Assembly (NCBI GenBank): GCA_030762175.1
Contig: CM060831.1
Span: forward strand, 1,118,501-1,182,500
Length of the DNA stretch: 64,000 nt
Reading direction: 5' to 3'
Origin: Metallyticus violacea
Lineage: Eukaryota; Arthropoda; Insecta; Mantodea; Metallyticidae
This document shows positions 24,289 through 36,085 of the stretch, one piece after another; position 1 is the first letter of the stretch; each line of letters begins with the position of its first letter. A program made the translations under genes and the position numbers. The notes beneath the pieces were generated by a model. It saw only the letters and a program-made list of their open reading frames with translations, was not told where the DNA came from and searched no databases.

Positions 24289-25464
24289 AAACTAATGCTG
24301 AGTATCTACTACAGTTTGAGTATATAAGTATACTGATAAAACAAATATATCTACTCAAGACCGCCAGAGGGGTCCGGTCCAGCTTCCCCCCCCCCAAAGA
24401 AAATGACATAATTATTTACAACTTTCTCTTCTACGGGTCAAATTTTAAAACTCAAATATTTGAAAAAAGTGATTGATTCTTAATTGTAACTTACGCAATA
24501 TGCGAATTTCATCTGTACTAGTAGCATGCGGGTCCTCCGTTAGGTCGCTGGAAGCTCATGGGCCTACAAAGAATTACAAGAGGGTATATTTGTCTTCCTC
24601 CAAGATAGGATAGCAATTTTTAGTTCTGTAGGGCCAGCGCTAGAAATCAGATGTTGAGGAGTTACTGACACCACGTACTTTGTTTGAATTGGGTAGTTTC
24701 CTCACTTTGTCAGTGAACAGCGGTAACGTTAAGTTACAAAAATGTTTATCTGCTGGTTTTATTGAAGACTCCATTTAACTAATAAATTAGAAGTGAAACG
24801 ATATGGACCTCATCAACCGAAAGCTATAGGAGCTCATTCAACAAGACGGCACAAAATTAGCGTTTAAAAAGAGCGTATGAAATGAGAAACGTACCTTGTC
24901 TATAAGAATGAGGTTAGAAAAGAAATAGAAAGGAAACAAAACATTTCTTTCTGTAAATGCCGACGAAATACATGTCACAGTTTGTTGTGATATTATATAC
25001 AACGGGTTGAAAAATTCATAAAATTGACCGCAGAGTTGAATTAGAAGAGTTTCATGTAAACCAGAAGTTTATAGCACTAACGTACGACGGCGTTGCAGTT
25101 ATGAGAGAATGTCGAGGAGGAATATAATCTTCATTTATGAAGAACTCCCCATGCCCACGGCCTACCCTTCTACAGCGGCCATGATCTACTTATATTAAAT
25201 TAATTGTCAATTATTGTCACAATAATCACAACAAATATACATGAATAATTTTATGTAAATGTGCGACGTGGGAAACCAACGATACAAACAGTAGTACCAC
25301 ACCAGTCGCTTCAATACAATCAGAGTTATGTGCAATAGCAATTAAAGTAATACGTCAGCAATCCAAAAAGTTTTATTTTTGTATCTACAAATTATAAACA
25401 ACTATACCGATAAATATAACATTTAACAAACTGATAAAGCTCGCTGGCTCGCGCATACTTGTGA

Positions 25465-25574
25465 GTTGCTATGGAACCGGGACAACCATTCCTCCTCGCA
25501 CTGTCCGATTCTCGGTTCTGGCTGCACTTCTTATCTCGGAGCATAAAGCAAGCGTCTTTCGTTGCTATGGCAAC
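25465..25574 (+). promoter_or_regulatory. Two RFX X-box-like palindromes
   Basis: GTTGCTATGGAACC at 25465-25478 and GTTGCTATGGCAAC at 25561-25574, 96 bp apart, in a locally GC-richer patch of the last MELK intron. The second fits the RFX consensus GTNRCC/T-N-RGYAAC well. Confidence 0.4.
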
Positions 25575-26034
25575 CGTTATGAAAGTCACAAGTGCAATCA
25601 ACTTCTTTCTGATGGGACTAAGTAATACCAAAGCAGCGCGTACCTACCAATAAATTCGTGTGTCAGTACTTAAAAATGTTTAAATTTGAGTAAAAAAAAA
25701 AAACGGAAAAACATGAAATTAATAATTACGTATATACCGGATAACAGATGGTGCAGCCGGAGTGTACCTAAAAAGCCTGCCTTGTTTTAAAGGCGGTTTA
25801 AATCAGGAACTTTGACAGACCTACATAGGCTTTATCGGACCTTGCTTCGCACACAACAGCATTCAACCGAAACGGAAATCTTTTATAGAAAGAAGAAAAC
25901 TGCGGAAAACGTCGCCGATATGAAGATGTTGTGAGAAAACTCAACTGATGTATACTTTTTTTAACATTCAACAAAAAAGTGTTAAAATTCTTACATTATT
26001 ATTTAAGGGCCAGGAAAAGGTTTTCTCACCTTGG

Positions 26035-26330
26035 TGTGAGCCTAACGTCGCTCGAGTGAAATGGTGCCACAAATGCTCCAAAGATACACTCGTCATGTTT
26101 CTGAAACCATAAGAGGTGATGGAGCATGGATCTATCAACATCATCCGGAAACAAAATGTCAGTTATCACCTTGATCTTCCCACAACCAAAGTCAACAGAG
26201 CAAGCAAATGGTGGTAACGTTCTTGTTCATTAGCAGTCATGAGGCTGCAATTGCCTCTCAAGATGGAACAGTAACCGTTTTTAACAGAAAGTTTTCACTC
26301 GCCATACGCCATGTGGGCAGTCTTAGTGCA
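26035..26330 (+). mobile_element. mariner transposase fragment
   Basis: Plus strand: MLQRYTRHVSETIRGDGAWI and YQHHPETKCQLSP, equivalent to the mariner (G)DETW-x-x-x-Y-x-P-E-T-K block with the catalytic Asp retained and DET changed to DGA, then QSKQMVVTFLFISSHEAAIA. Only the central catalytic part is recognisable. Confidence 0.7.
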
Positions 26331-26954
26331 ACTTAGCGACTCTATGAAACTTGTCAAGCATATTTCTTACAGTGTGACCTGGAAGTGCACTAAGAGTAGA
26401 TGCCCGTTGGTTCCTAAGCATGAATAGTTAATATATGCATGTCGACAGTGGATATAAGACAGTCTCGAGCAGGTCAACAAATTCGAGATGTCTTTGTATT
26501 TGCATCTCCAAGCCCCGCAAGGCGTCCGTATGAATGGGATGGAAGATGCGTAACCGGAAGCCGGGTTTGCCACGGATCAACGCATTCCATTGAGCAGCAC
26601 GACCTCCTTGTCGTCGCCATCATGTTCCCATTGATGCCCAACTGCTCATTCACTGCTGCCGAACGTTGCCGGTTATACTGCCGATCCGGAAAACATTTGC
26701 CGGCTCATCTGGGTGAAGTTTCAAATCTTACCCCAACTTCTGGCTCCATATGAATGTTACACAACAGAGGTCACTTGGCAGTATCAGATGATTCAACAAC
26801 TTTTCGAAAATCGTTGTAATCTCAAAGGTCAATTATTTAGAAACTATTTTTTGTAGTCTCGGGTTCAGACAAAATCCAAAACTCTTTATTTCCAAAAGTT
26901 GAGAAAACCCTTGAGTTTGATTACTGCAAAACGTTTTCTATCTCATAGTTTTAT

Positions 26955-27014
26955 TCCAGTGGGTTGAGCACCTGCATGCCGTGCTTAGGTTCCCGGGTTC
27001 CATTCCCGGCTGGA
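26955..27014 (+). mobile_element. tRNA-like SINE head, different from families 1 and 2
   Basis: GGGTTGAGCACCTGCATGCC looks like an A box and D arm; GGTTCCCGGGTTCCATTCCC like a B box. About 60 bp with the spacing of a tRNA, followed by unique AT-rich sequence. Confidence 0.5.
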
Positions 27015-30000
27015 CAATGAATCTTTCTTTGATTTAGGTTTCTTATCAAATCCAAAGTTCGGTGCATGAGTACGATCTATCAGTTATCAATTCGCTCACT
27101 TTAAACACTGTGAATGGGCAGATGCAACAATCGTATTTGTATTTTTACTGAAAGCTTAAAAAGATTCTGTATTTTAAACTGATGATAATAATAAGCACAA
27201 ACTTGTGTTATAAGAGATTATAAAAATGATGCCCCTCAGATCCGTTAAGTTTTCTTCCACAAGAACAAGGTGCGGCGGTTCGGAACGCGTTTCTTGTCAT
27301 TGACAGAGCCTGTCTCTCGTAACTTTTTAGCAAGTTGGCAAAACTGGAACACGACTGCCAAATCGCCTTACCACTTCTTTGCAAGAATTCGTTTTCACAT
27401 ATGTATTCTACATAAAAACCTATTCAACACAAAATTATGCAGAGCATAGCAAATGAATAACAATTAGCATTACTACTTACAAGGTTTTGACAGCTCACTC
27501 TTCCAGTAACGCAAATAACCTCACTGTATGTGTATGACTAATATATACAGAAATTAACTAAAATTGCATGGCATGTTTTGAGTTCAGCAAGGTTAGCTGA
27601 AAAAAAAAAACAAAAAACAAACAAATCTATGTTTCAAACTATGTTCGTAAGCATTTTGTAATCTGTCCGTTAACTTTTCGATTTCAAAGGGCACCTTCCC
27701 AAAATTTGAGGTAATTTCAAAGTTCAAATAATGCTAAAAACTTTTTTCAATCGGAAACTTGGCCCCCCCAAAACTTCCGGTATTCTCAGCATCATTTCAC
27801 ATCTCAGGTATATGAAATTGAAACCCATAGCTGCAACTTCTAGCCGTCCCAATGTCTTAAGTTTACATGTAATTACATGTAGTTCTCCAAGTTTGCCCTT
27901 GCTCATTGTTCAAACACCTTCTTCAGCTAACTTTTCCGTCCAGTACCACATTTCACACAAAGATAAAAGATGCACGAGGGAAATGTTTTTAGACAAGACA
28001 TTAAAAGAAGAGCCACGAAGCGATCAAGGTAGCGTAACCAAATTCCCCGAGATACAGCGAATCATTCGGAGGGCAGAAAAATAAAGCAATCAGAGCTGCG
28101 GTAACAGAGGAATTTACGCTTGCAAAGAAAACGACAGTAAAAAACGGGGGATTGGATGAGAATTCTCTTTCCCAAGGTTTGTGCTGTTCTTTTAGCGAGA
28201 TCACGTACTTCCCTAGACTCGAACCCAGCAGCTAAAACATCTTCATTAGTATTTATGGTGATGGAACGATTTTCAACTTTTGCATTTTCCGCGAGTAATT
28301 TATAGGTCATTGATTCCTCTTGTTCACCTACCCAGATAAAGGAACTTTTCATACAGCTGTCCTATAATTCTGCCTTTACAGTCACAAATTTGTTTTTAAT
28401 ATTAGTTTCGTAAATCCATCACTAGCTTACACATCTTTTGGCACACTTAAGAAACACGTATTTAATTTCTTGAATATCAATAAAAACAGTTTGTTGCATT
28501 ACACTACAAAAATTTTTGATGTTTTCTTAAACAAGTAAAAATATGACGGTGAATCAAATATAAAGCGAATTTGATTTCAATTCTTTTGAGTAGTACATCT
28601 TTGAGAAATCAAGCATTGGAGTTTCAGCGGAAAACTGTTTTGCCCTTTCGCTTATTAGCATCATGTACGACAAAGATGTACGCTATGCTCGTCTATGAGC
28701 AACGCATTATTATCAAGTATTTTACAGGAACACGTAAAAGTTGCAAATTTTAGTGCACAGCTTCGGAAAAGTTCATAGGAACAGAAGCTGTGGAAAATTA
28801 AGATTAATGGAGACAAATATTTGACTATTTCTGCAGTTGAATCCATCACTTCAGATGGAAAAGTCTCGAATTTTCTCTAAGAATGAAAAGAGTTATAAAA
28901 CATGGGTAGACCACTAGAGTTGAAACAAGCGCCTGGCAAAGCAAATGCTCACCTGCCAGCCAATGTACGATCTCATTGATACCTTAATCGATAGTTTTCA
29001 AGCATGGTGCTCAAAAACTAATAACTACTTTTTTTCTCCCACGTTCATTTTTTATTCCTATAATTTGTGCTTCGATTCGACTAGGGGTCTAGGTAGCCCA
29101 TTCTCATGTATTTTCCTGTTCACAGTAAAATCACGAATAATTTTAATCGTTCAACTGTATCAAATTTAGCAGACGAACAGCAGCACACATGAACAGTCAC
29201 GTCAAGGTAGTGGAAAAACTAAGAGGAAGTGTTGGACCCAAACTCAAACCCTAACCTCGAACTCACAACATAAACTGTTATTAATTACAACAATTGTACA
29301 ATGAAAACATTAAATAACAAGAAAAAATAGATTTAACTTTATTTACTGTTAAAATAAATAATTTTACTGAACTGTTCAATTACACATTTCTACGTAGTTC
29401 TTATAACAATGCATTCTGTGTGCACCTGCGCTTCGATTCGATTATATCGCTGCCTCCTAATTGCAACATGATTGATACAAAAATAGTAATTGTTATAACA
29501 GTGTTCAGTTGTTTTAGATCTCCACGCGGCTCTGCTAGCAAATGTTTTCGGAAAGATCAAGCAGGTAAGCCACTAAAAGTACAAATGAGTCTCTTGCTTT
29601 GGTAATTTAATTGAGCTGTCAAACATTCGTTAACCTCAATTAAATTATCAGCACTCGTAGTATTACTGGAACTCCCAAGGCATTCTGTTCATCGGATTTT
29701 CTCCAACGAACGTCAAACAGCCAGATTCTGTTTCAGACAAAACGTGCTCATCGACGAAAAACAAGGATTCCCTATATTGCAGATTATCTTGTTTGTCGGC
29801 AATTCGATAGTGACAAAATATGGAAACATTTATACGTGCCTGGACAGTAAGAACGTAGTAGAAAAATATTGAAAATCGGGAAGTTATGTAGAAAATATTA
29901 CGTATTCTATTTTCATTTAATTTGGTTTCAATAAATTAACATGGTTTATATTTCATCCACTCTTGTAAAAATTAGAAGAGAATTTTACAAAATGCCACTA

Positions 30001-30090
30001 AATAAACTTTTATGACGATAACGATCTAATTTTCATGAGTTAGCAACAGAATTTTAATCTCGCACAAAATGGGAAGTAATTCACACTCAC

Positions 30091-30194
30091 CCTTTCTGAC
30101 GACAGGATATTCCTTTGCTGGACAGCGCTTTCTTCAGCTCAGTCAAAACTTGTTGTGGGTCACTGGAAGATGTGCTGGAAACGTTGCATAAACC
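30091..30194 (-). CDS. MELK: MELK-like kinase, penultimate exon (start of KA1 domain)
   Basis: 104-nt exon with acceptor TTTTGCAG on its right (30195-30200 on the plus strand is ctgcaa) and donor GTGAGT on its left. It enters in phase 0 and leaves two bases, GG, completed by the G that opens the exon at 23306. It encodes GLCNVSSTSSSDPQQ then VLTELKKALSSKGISCRQK. In MELK the KA1 domain is introduced by a N-V-T/S-T/S-T stretch, a D-P-x-x-(L/V)-L helix start and ends this helix-strand unit with xQKGYTL. All of these are present. The other two frames contain stops. It lies only 140 bp from the preceding exon, the one short intron in the visible gene. Confidence 0.9.
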
Positions 30195-30334
30195 CTGCAA
30201 AATAAATTGTTTCATTCGCAACTAATAGTCTGTGGTCACATAGTCGTAACCATTCGTCATTGTTTAGGCCCTGTACTTGACTTCCGGTGATGTTGCGCAT
30301 TTCAAAAGAGAGTGAAGAAAATATTAATAGGTAC
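30195..30334 (-). other. Short MELK intron, 140 bp
   Basis: Donor GTACCT at its right edge and TTTTGCAG at its left edge. Phase 0, so retention or skipping of neighbours can be tested simply. Confidence 0.85.
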
Positions 30335-30452
30335 CTTGGTAGCAAGAAGCACTGGCTGCCTGGGAGTAGCCACTTTGCGACGCTTAGGGGTGAGTGCTTG
30401 CCTCATTCTATTGCCCAACGTCCTGATGGATCCTGGCGTGCAGTGTGCGCCC
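30335..30452 (-). CDS. MELK: MELK-like kinase, exon encoding the conserved basic linker before KA1
   Basis: 118-nt exon with acceptor TTACAG on the right and donor GTACCT on the left (a weaker but valid GT donor). The first base completes the Arg codon split from the exon at 37167-37224; 39 codons follow and it ends in phase 0. The peptide reads GAHCTPGSIRTLGNRMRQ, then ALTPKRRKVATPRQPV and LLATK. Vertebrate MELK has a related block here (F-G-S-L/I-E-R-G-L-D, a leucine-rich turn, then T-x-x-K-R-K), so GSI...LTPKRRK is the diagnostic part. Several S/T-P sites and basic residues suggest mitotic phosphorylation, which is inference. The frame is open only in the phase required by its neighbours. 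Confidence 0.87.
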
Positions 30453-31084
30453 CTGTAACAAACACATCATTCTATTGTGAAACGGGGAGTGGGGGTACCT
30501 AATGTCAATTTTCTCTTACATTGTTTTAATTATTTTACTACAGGCATGAAGTTAATAATTATTGTCAATCACTGTCTCTATTATTGAACTGCGTAATTGT
30601 TTCGAAGTTTTCTTTGTTGGTCTTTAAGAAACAATGATCTATCAAAGTGGCCATACACGTCGGTAGCTTGTGTGCAACATGTCTAGAGAATGCTGTTGGC
30701 TTCTGCAACAATGGTTTTGTCTCTAACTATGTTTGTATCAACAATGGAGTTCGTTTATATAATTTTTCTCCGATTCTTGATGGATTTGACAATTTGTTTT
30801 CTTATAACCAGAGCCGCAAGTTCGGCAAATTGCCTTTTCTGGGTAGGTAATTTAGAGTCAATAGAAATGAACATGTTTCCGTACATTTGGGGGTCGGTAG
30901 GCCAGTTTTTTATTATGCCTATTTTGGCATTTGTTGCCTATTTTAAGGTTTATAACTTTTTTGGCCTGTTTCGGATCGTTATGGATTTTTCTGCGATTAT
31001 TTGCGCATTTTAAAAAGTACATGAAGAATTTCAATATATCGAAGTGAAAAAAGCTATAAAAAGTCAAGCATGTTCACCTCACAA

Positions 31085-31089
<5 letters not shown>

Positions 31090-31126
<37 letters not shown>
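31090..31126. repeat. (TA)n microsatellite
   Basis: About 18 TA units. Confidence 0.96.
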
Positions 31127-31128
<2 letters not shown>

Positions 31129-31642
31129 AGCATCTTGTTATACATTTATTTCTTTTCAAGCAGTCAAAAACTTTCTTCCCAAGCCATTCACTTAAGCTCT
31201 TTAAATAGCAGAGCCTTCATTAGTGAAAGAAACGCACGCTTACCGCGGGCATACGAATATCAGAAAATAGAAGTACTGTAGTTTTGAATAGTCCTGGCGA
31301 ATGACCTTGTATCAATCTGCGGGAGACAATTCTAGGAAATTTGTGATGAGATTACTTCACAGCTGCACAAATGTAACAAACAATTGCAAGCAAGAAAGAT
31401 GAGAGTGGTATAGCTGTGCAATAAACCGTCCCTACAATGTTCAGTATGGAAGTGAAAGATACTAACCTGATTCCCCTACAAACGCATAAACAGAAAATGA
31501 ACTCTATCAGAAACCCATACACATCTTTTGCTCATTCACCAGGACTATTCAAAACGACTTTACTTTGTCTTGATCAACATTTTCATAATATCCTGAAAGG
31601 TGAATGTTCTGTTGTAACTGGTATGCGTCTTTCCGACGGATT

Positions 31643-31863
31643 TTGATTTTTTAGGGCGTAAAAATCCTAAGTATAGCTTCCTTCGGAAGGGAAGTAAAGC
31701 CGTGGTTCCCATATCGTACATTTACGGCACGAAAAAGAACTTCAAGCCTGAAAGAAGAGACCTCTGAGCAAAATTTGTCGGCCGTTTTACGTCCTGAATT
31801 GAATGGGACGCTAATGACCTGAGAAGTTAAAGAGCGCCCGTAAATAAATCAAATCAATCAAAT
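31643..31863 (+). mobile_element. SINE family 2, 5'-truncated
   Basis: Starts at GATTTTTTAGGGCGTAAAAA, lacking the tRNA head. Contains CTTCGGAAGGGAAGTAAAGC, AAATTTGTCGGCCGTTTTAC and ends with GAGCGCCCGTAAATAAATCA followed by (AATC)n. Confidence 0.8.
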
Positions 31864-31986
31864 AAGTATTTCCCACATAGCTTGTTTCAAATATGCTTCA
31901 TTACTTCAGTGGAAGTAGAACGCTCTTTTTCCATGATGAAAAAATGTTCTCTCTGACAAGCGGTTGACTATGACAGTTGATACCTT

Positions 31987-31988
<2 letters not shown>

Positions 31989-32020
<32 letters not shown>
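31989..32020. repeat. Poly(A) run
   Basis: About 31 consecutive A; no retroelement body recognised on its left. Confidence 0.9.
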
Positions 32021-32223
32021 ACCTTGTTGCTGCTTGTAACCAGGAAAAGTAAAAGTAATTATGTGATAAAGAAAGTATTAAGTATATTTTCATTAATAAC
32101 TCTCTGTTTTCACTTTTAATAAATGACTCAACTTCGGGGATCTGTTTCTCTTTGACTTGCTCACTTATTCTGTCTGTTGTGCAGTCATAGTAATTTACAC
32201 ATGTGTCACAAAGTTATTTCTAA

Positions 32224-32703
32224 ATGTCTCGACCTCCTTTGACTGATAAAGGTAATATGGATGTATCTGATAGTGCAGTAGTTTCTAGTGATAGTAATGA
32301 GCCAGTGAGTGAAACAGAACATCAAAATATTGCACGTAAGCAAGTTGATGAATCGCCTTCTGATAATGAGGTTCATAATAACAATGTAATTGAAGATGTT
32401 ACAACAGCGGGAGGATTTTCGCATAATCCTCGCTTCCTCGTACTACAAGACGTGTAGCACAAACTGTTGTAAAAGAGCGGGAAGTACTAAGAAAATAATG
32501 AAAAGTAAAAACTACTGGAGAATCCTTTGAAAAATTCTTTATTCCAGAAGTTATAAACGTCATAAAACATATCAATGAAGAATCGTTAAAAATAAATGTA
32601 CCAGAAACAAATTTCTGTGAATTTAAGGCTTATATATTTATGGGAGTGACAGATGACAGTCACATTGGTATATTTGAGTTCTCTCGTTTAATATTCCTGG
32701 CTC

Positions 32704-32743
<40 letters not shown>

Positions 32744-33130
32744 TGCAACTATGAGCAGGACCAGGTTTCTGCGACTAATACAATAATTAGATTTGATGAC
32801 AGAGAGACCCGAAATGAGCGCAGGATAAATTGCAGCAATCAACAGACACGTGAAAAAAAATAATAAAGCAATGAAACAGGTTTTTCTGCTGGAATTCATA
32901 AAATGCTAACATTATTCTGTGGAAGAACAAGCCAGGTAAATATGGAATACTCATACGCATGCTCATTGATTCAAAAACAAAATACATTCCTAGCATGGAA
33001 AGATCTCAACAAAGACATTCTGGACGCAGATGCTTTACTTCTGTTGATTTGGCTGAAGAATCACAACCTTATACTTGTAAGAACATTCCTCAAGAGCTCA
33101 AAAATATTTCTGCAAGAGAACAAGTGATCA
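32224..33130 (+). mobile_element. piggyBac transposase relic, interrupted by a (TA)n tract
   Basis: Acidic N-terminus from 32224 (MSRPPLTDKGNMDVSDSAVV; SPSDNEVHNNN), then FEKFFIPEVINVIKHINEES, CEFKAYIFMGV, TMSRTRFLRLIQ, IRFDDRETRNERR, PGKYGILIRMLIDSKTKYIP and CFTSVDLAEESQPYTCKNIP, which follow piggyBac order (MSRxRF, LRFDD, KPxKYGIK...DSKT, NFFTSxxLA). At least four frame changes and one missing segment (the central catalytic Asp region between RFDD and PGKYG). The TA dinucleotide expansion at 32709-32742 lies in the coding part. Inactive. Confidence 0.85.
32709..32742. repeat. (TA)n microsatellite within the piggyBac relic
   Basis: 17 TA units between the segments encoding LIFLAQF and TMSRTRF. 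Confidence 0.96.
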
Positions 33131-33249
33131 GAGAGTTCAATCACAATTGTTTCATATATCTATTGTGAAACCTCCCCCCCCCCCAAACTCTTCTCAGTCT
33201 AAGGACAGTGCAATAGTTCAGAGTCTGATCTGTTATCAACAGAAGACAC

Positions 33250-33575
33250 AGTCGATCAAAGGAGTTATCCGCTGTAAATAGTTATACGGATAATATTTCT
33301 CTAACAAGCCAAATCACAGAAGACTACACTAGGATTGTAGCTAATGAAGAACGGGCTCGAGATATTTCGGAACAAGAGAAGAACGTAATGGAAGGAATTC
33401 TTGAGTGTCTTTTGATGCTAAGGAAGTGAGAGCTGAAAATACAAAACTTGGTAAAACTATTGTCGCGGGTACAGCAAGAAAACAGCGATTTGTTGAAAAT
33501 GTGGGGAAAGCTCTGTGTGATACTGACATGTTCAGTGACTGCATCATCAAAGATTCAATTTGGATTTTACCCTGA
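33250..33575 (+). pseudogene. Unidentified coding remnant, intronless, one or more frameshifts
   Basis: Plus strand reads SLTSQITEDYTRIVANEERA and RDISEQEKNVMEGILECLL; after a one-base shift at about 33412 it continues DAKEVRAENTKLGKTIVAGT, ARKQRFVENVGKALCDTDMF and SDCIIKDSIWILP followed by a stop. The charged, low-bias composition and continuity across the shift look like a real protein C-terminus. I do not recognise it. It follows the piggyBac relic and could be its captured 3' part or a separate processed pseudogene. Confidence 0.4.
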
Positions 33576-33884
33576 AACTATTTTTATTGTTAGTTTAAAT
33601 ATCAATAACTTATTTGCACAAATTTTGTGCTTACAAATATTAAAGTTGCATTAGAACACTACTTACTATTTCAGTCTAATTATGTAATGTGGTTAATGAA
33701 AATAAGTGTTAAACCAAATTAAAATAAGCCTGGCGTTGCATAAAGTTAATTTTAACACACATTTGTTTCAAAAAGTTGTTAGTATATGTTCTATAATAAG
33801 TATGGGTTGGTATTGCTAAGATCAATTCGAAGGTCATTTTATGTTCTAGGAATGGAGCATATTATGGCGTATTTGCTTTAGGAA

Positions 33885-34760
33885 ATTCTTATTTTTCAGC
33901 ATAATCCCCCTTGACACTAATGCACTTAGTCCACCGATGCTCCAAAACCTTTATCCCATCACAAAAATCAGATTCCTTCAGACCTGCAAAATACGCCTTA
34001 TTTTCGTCGCAAGAAAAGTTCTTTCCAGCAAGGAATTTTCTCAGATTAAGGAACAGATAGAAGTTGCATGGAACCAACTCAGGGGAATAAGGCGGATGTG
34101 ATAGCAACTGTACCCCAATTTATTGATTTTTGCCAATACAACATATTGTGAGGGAGAGCATCATCTTGATGTGAGATACCCTTATTCTCTGATAAACACG
34201 GCCATTTCTCGTGTATTTTTGTCTACAATAGGTCCTAATTGTTATCATTATAAGCTCCAGGAGAAGATAATTAGCAATAGACCCTTGGCATTCCAGAAAA
34301 CAGACGCCTATTTCACCCACTTGGTGTTCTTTGGCGGTGCTTCCATGGTTTTGTTTCAAGTGTGTAGTACTGCACTCAACGAATCTATTTGAAAACGTAT
34401 CATAGTTTGCTTACAGATTCGCTTTTGATCCTGAGTCATCCATATTGCCGATAATTTTTTCAAGCACAATTCTTCCATCGAAATGCCCGGAGCTTCAGCA
34501 ATATCGGACACCTTTAAACGGCGATTCTCTAGAACCACGTCGGGCACCTTAACGATAATTTCTGACGTGGCGGTTTTTGGTCATCGCTGCGTGTGTTAAT
34601 TTCCAAGCTTTCACGGCCGTAGTTCACTTGGAAAGGGTTGAAAATGGTGTTGCAGAGTATCCTAGAGTGTTTGGCATATCTGTAGCCTTCTTTACCAAGT
34701 ACTTAATAATTGTACCATGGTTCCGTATACACTGCAACAAACAGCTATAGCTACTACCTG
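33885..34760 (-). mobile_element. mariner element, family m1 copy 1 (longest)
   Basis: Minus strand: start HGTIIKYLVKKATDMPN, DVVLENRRLKVSDIAEAPGI, LKKLSAIWM, ETKQ-like KQNHGSTAKEHQVGEIGVCF, HQDDALPHNMLY (second catalytic Asp), SPELVPCNFYLFLNLRKFLA (third Asp changed to Asn) and LEHRWTKCISVKGDYAEK at the C-terminus. Several frame changes. The third acidic residue is gone, so inactive even if the frame were whole. Confidence 0.88.
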
Positions 34761-35309
34761 CACAAGTGTTTCTATGGAAGATAACAAAACTGCCGATGCT
34801 GCAATCTGTGGGTCATTGCGATGACTATTCAAATTATCATTGTAGCACAAAATGCTGCCAACTTTACATTACCATCTATTTTTAACATTTCGTGCTCAAT
34901 TTATTAATCTGCATGCTCTATACGTTAGAAAAAATGTCCCGGGTGTAATGAAATGTTAGAATATTCCGACTTATTTATAGTGAAGTTTTGAGTTACTGGC
35001 TGGTAGAGAGCGTAACAATAAATGCATATTGTTATGTCCGAACAATTGTCAATATAACATTCGATAACTTCTTCCATTAGCTCATTCTGAATGATTTTCG
35101 CAAGTCCCCTAAAGTAGCCCATTTTCCTCAATGTACTTTTATTTTTACATTTTAATTAAATACATTATCCCTAAAAGAAAACTATTTTTGTTTTTTGTAC
35201 CTTTCACACTAATTAATATTTTTAAAATCTTTGATTTTTCCTCACTTCTTCACCATGTTGTAAGGGCATAAATCACAAATCGATATTTACAATAGCGAAA
35301 CAGTGGTTG

Positions 35310-36085
35310 CAAGATGATAGCGCCTCTTCGAGCAGAGCTCCGTTGTACGGAACTAAAGAACATTCATAAAGAAATTTTTACCATCTACGTTGAGAAGTGC
35401 CTGTTACATCAAGCTGTTTAAAATTGGATATTGAAGTTCTCTGAAGGGAGGACACGTATCGGCAGGCAGAGATGAATTTGCAACGAGTTGAAGATGTAAT
35501 CCGAACAAATAGAAGGGTACATGACAGATAAGCTTTTCACAAAGTCTGTGAGCGTGCATGCTAACCCCACTACACAAAATGTAAAGAATGGGTTACAATG
35601 TCTCAATCGTTACCATGATGGACACGATATGCTGTCACAGGTAACGAGTCTTGGGTTCACCATTACAGCCCAAGACAAAGTAGTGGGTGGAGAGGGGGTA
35701 GAAGAAGAGTTTAGAGTGACACCGTTCTCCAGGAAAGGGATGCTCACATTCTTCACAAAGACATGCTCCTCACCCCATTCCAACCCCAAGAACAAACCGA
35801 TAATGCCCAATCCTACTGTAATATCCCCAGGAAACTTCATAAGGAAGAAACCAGGACTGCCCTTCTTGCATGACAACTTGCGTCTTCATACTGCCAACAA
35901 GATAAACGAGACACTGCGAAATTTCCAGTGGGAAGTCCTCAAGCATCCTCCAAGCGACTTCTATCTGTTCTTAAACATCATCCTCGACGACGAAGCTGTA
36001 GAAAGACAAATCACCGCCTGGTTGCGACAGTGGCCCAAAAGTTGGGACAATGTACAGGCAGATCATGTTGGGAATAAAAAGATTT
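35310..36085 (+). mobile_element. mariner transposase relic, different family
   Basis: Plus strand: MIAPLRAELRCTELKNIHKE, NWILKFSEGRTRIGRQ, LQRVEDVIRTNRRVH (HTH region), then LHDNLRLHTANKINETLRNF, QWEVLKHPPSDFYLFLNIIL and VERQITAWLRQWPKSW. The Y-S-P-D-L-A-P stretch between HPP and SDF is deleted, which shortens the spacing to the last Asp. The open frame 35521-36129 belongs to it. Confidence 0.8.

Larger units (their letters stand above)
23307..30090 (-). other. Last MELK intron, about 6.8 kb
   Basis: Bounded by GTGAGT next to 30091 and TTTGCAG next to 23306. Holds a truncated SINE, X-box-like sites, a mariner fragment and a tRNA-like SINE head. The rest, including 27.0-30.0 kb, shows nothing recognisable. 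Confidence 0.8.

Noticed and set aside
26367..26753. Overlapping frames on both strands right of the mariner fragment
   Set aside because: Fairly GC-rich and possibly transposon-derived, but no motif could be matched to a family on either strand.
35610..35876. Minus-strand frame beneath the mariner relic
   Set aside because: Shadow of the plus-strand mariner reading with HDN and HPP motifs.
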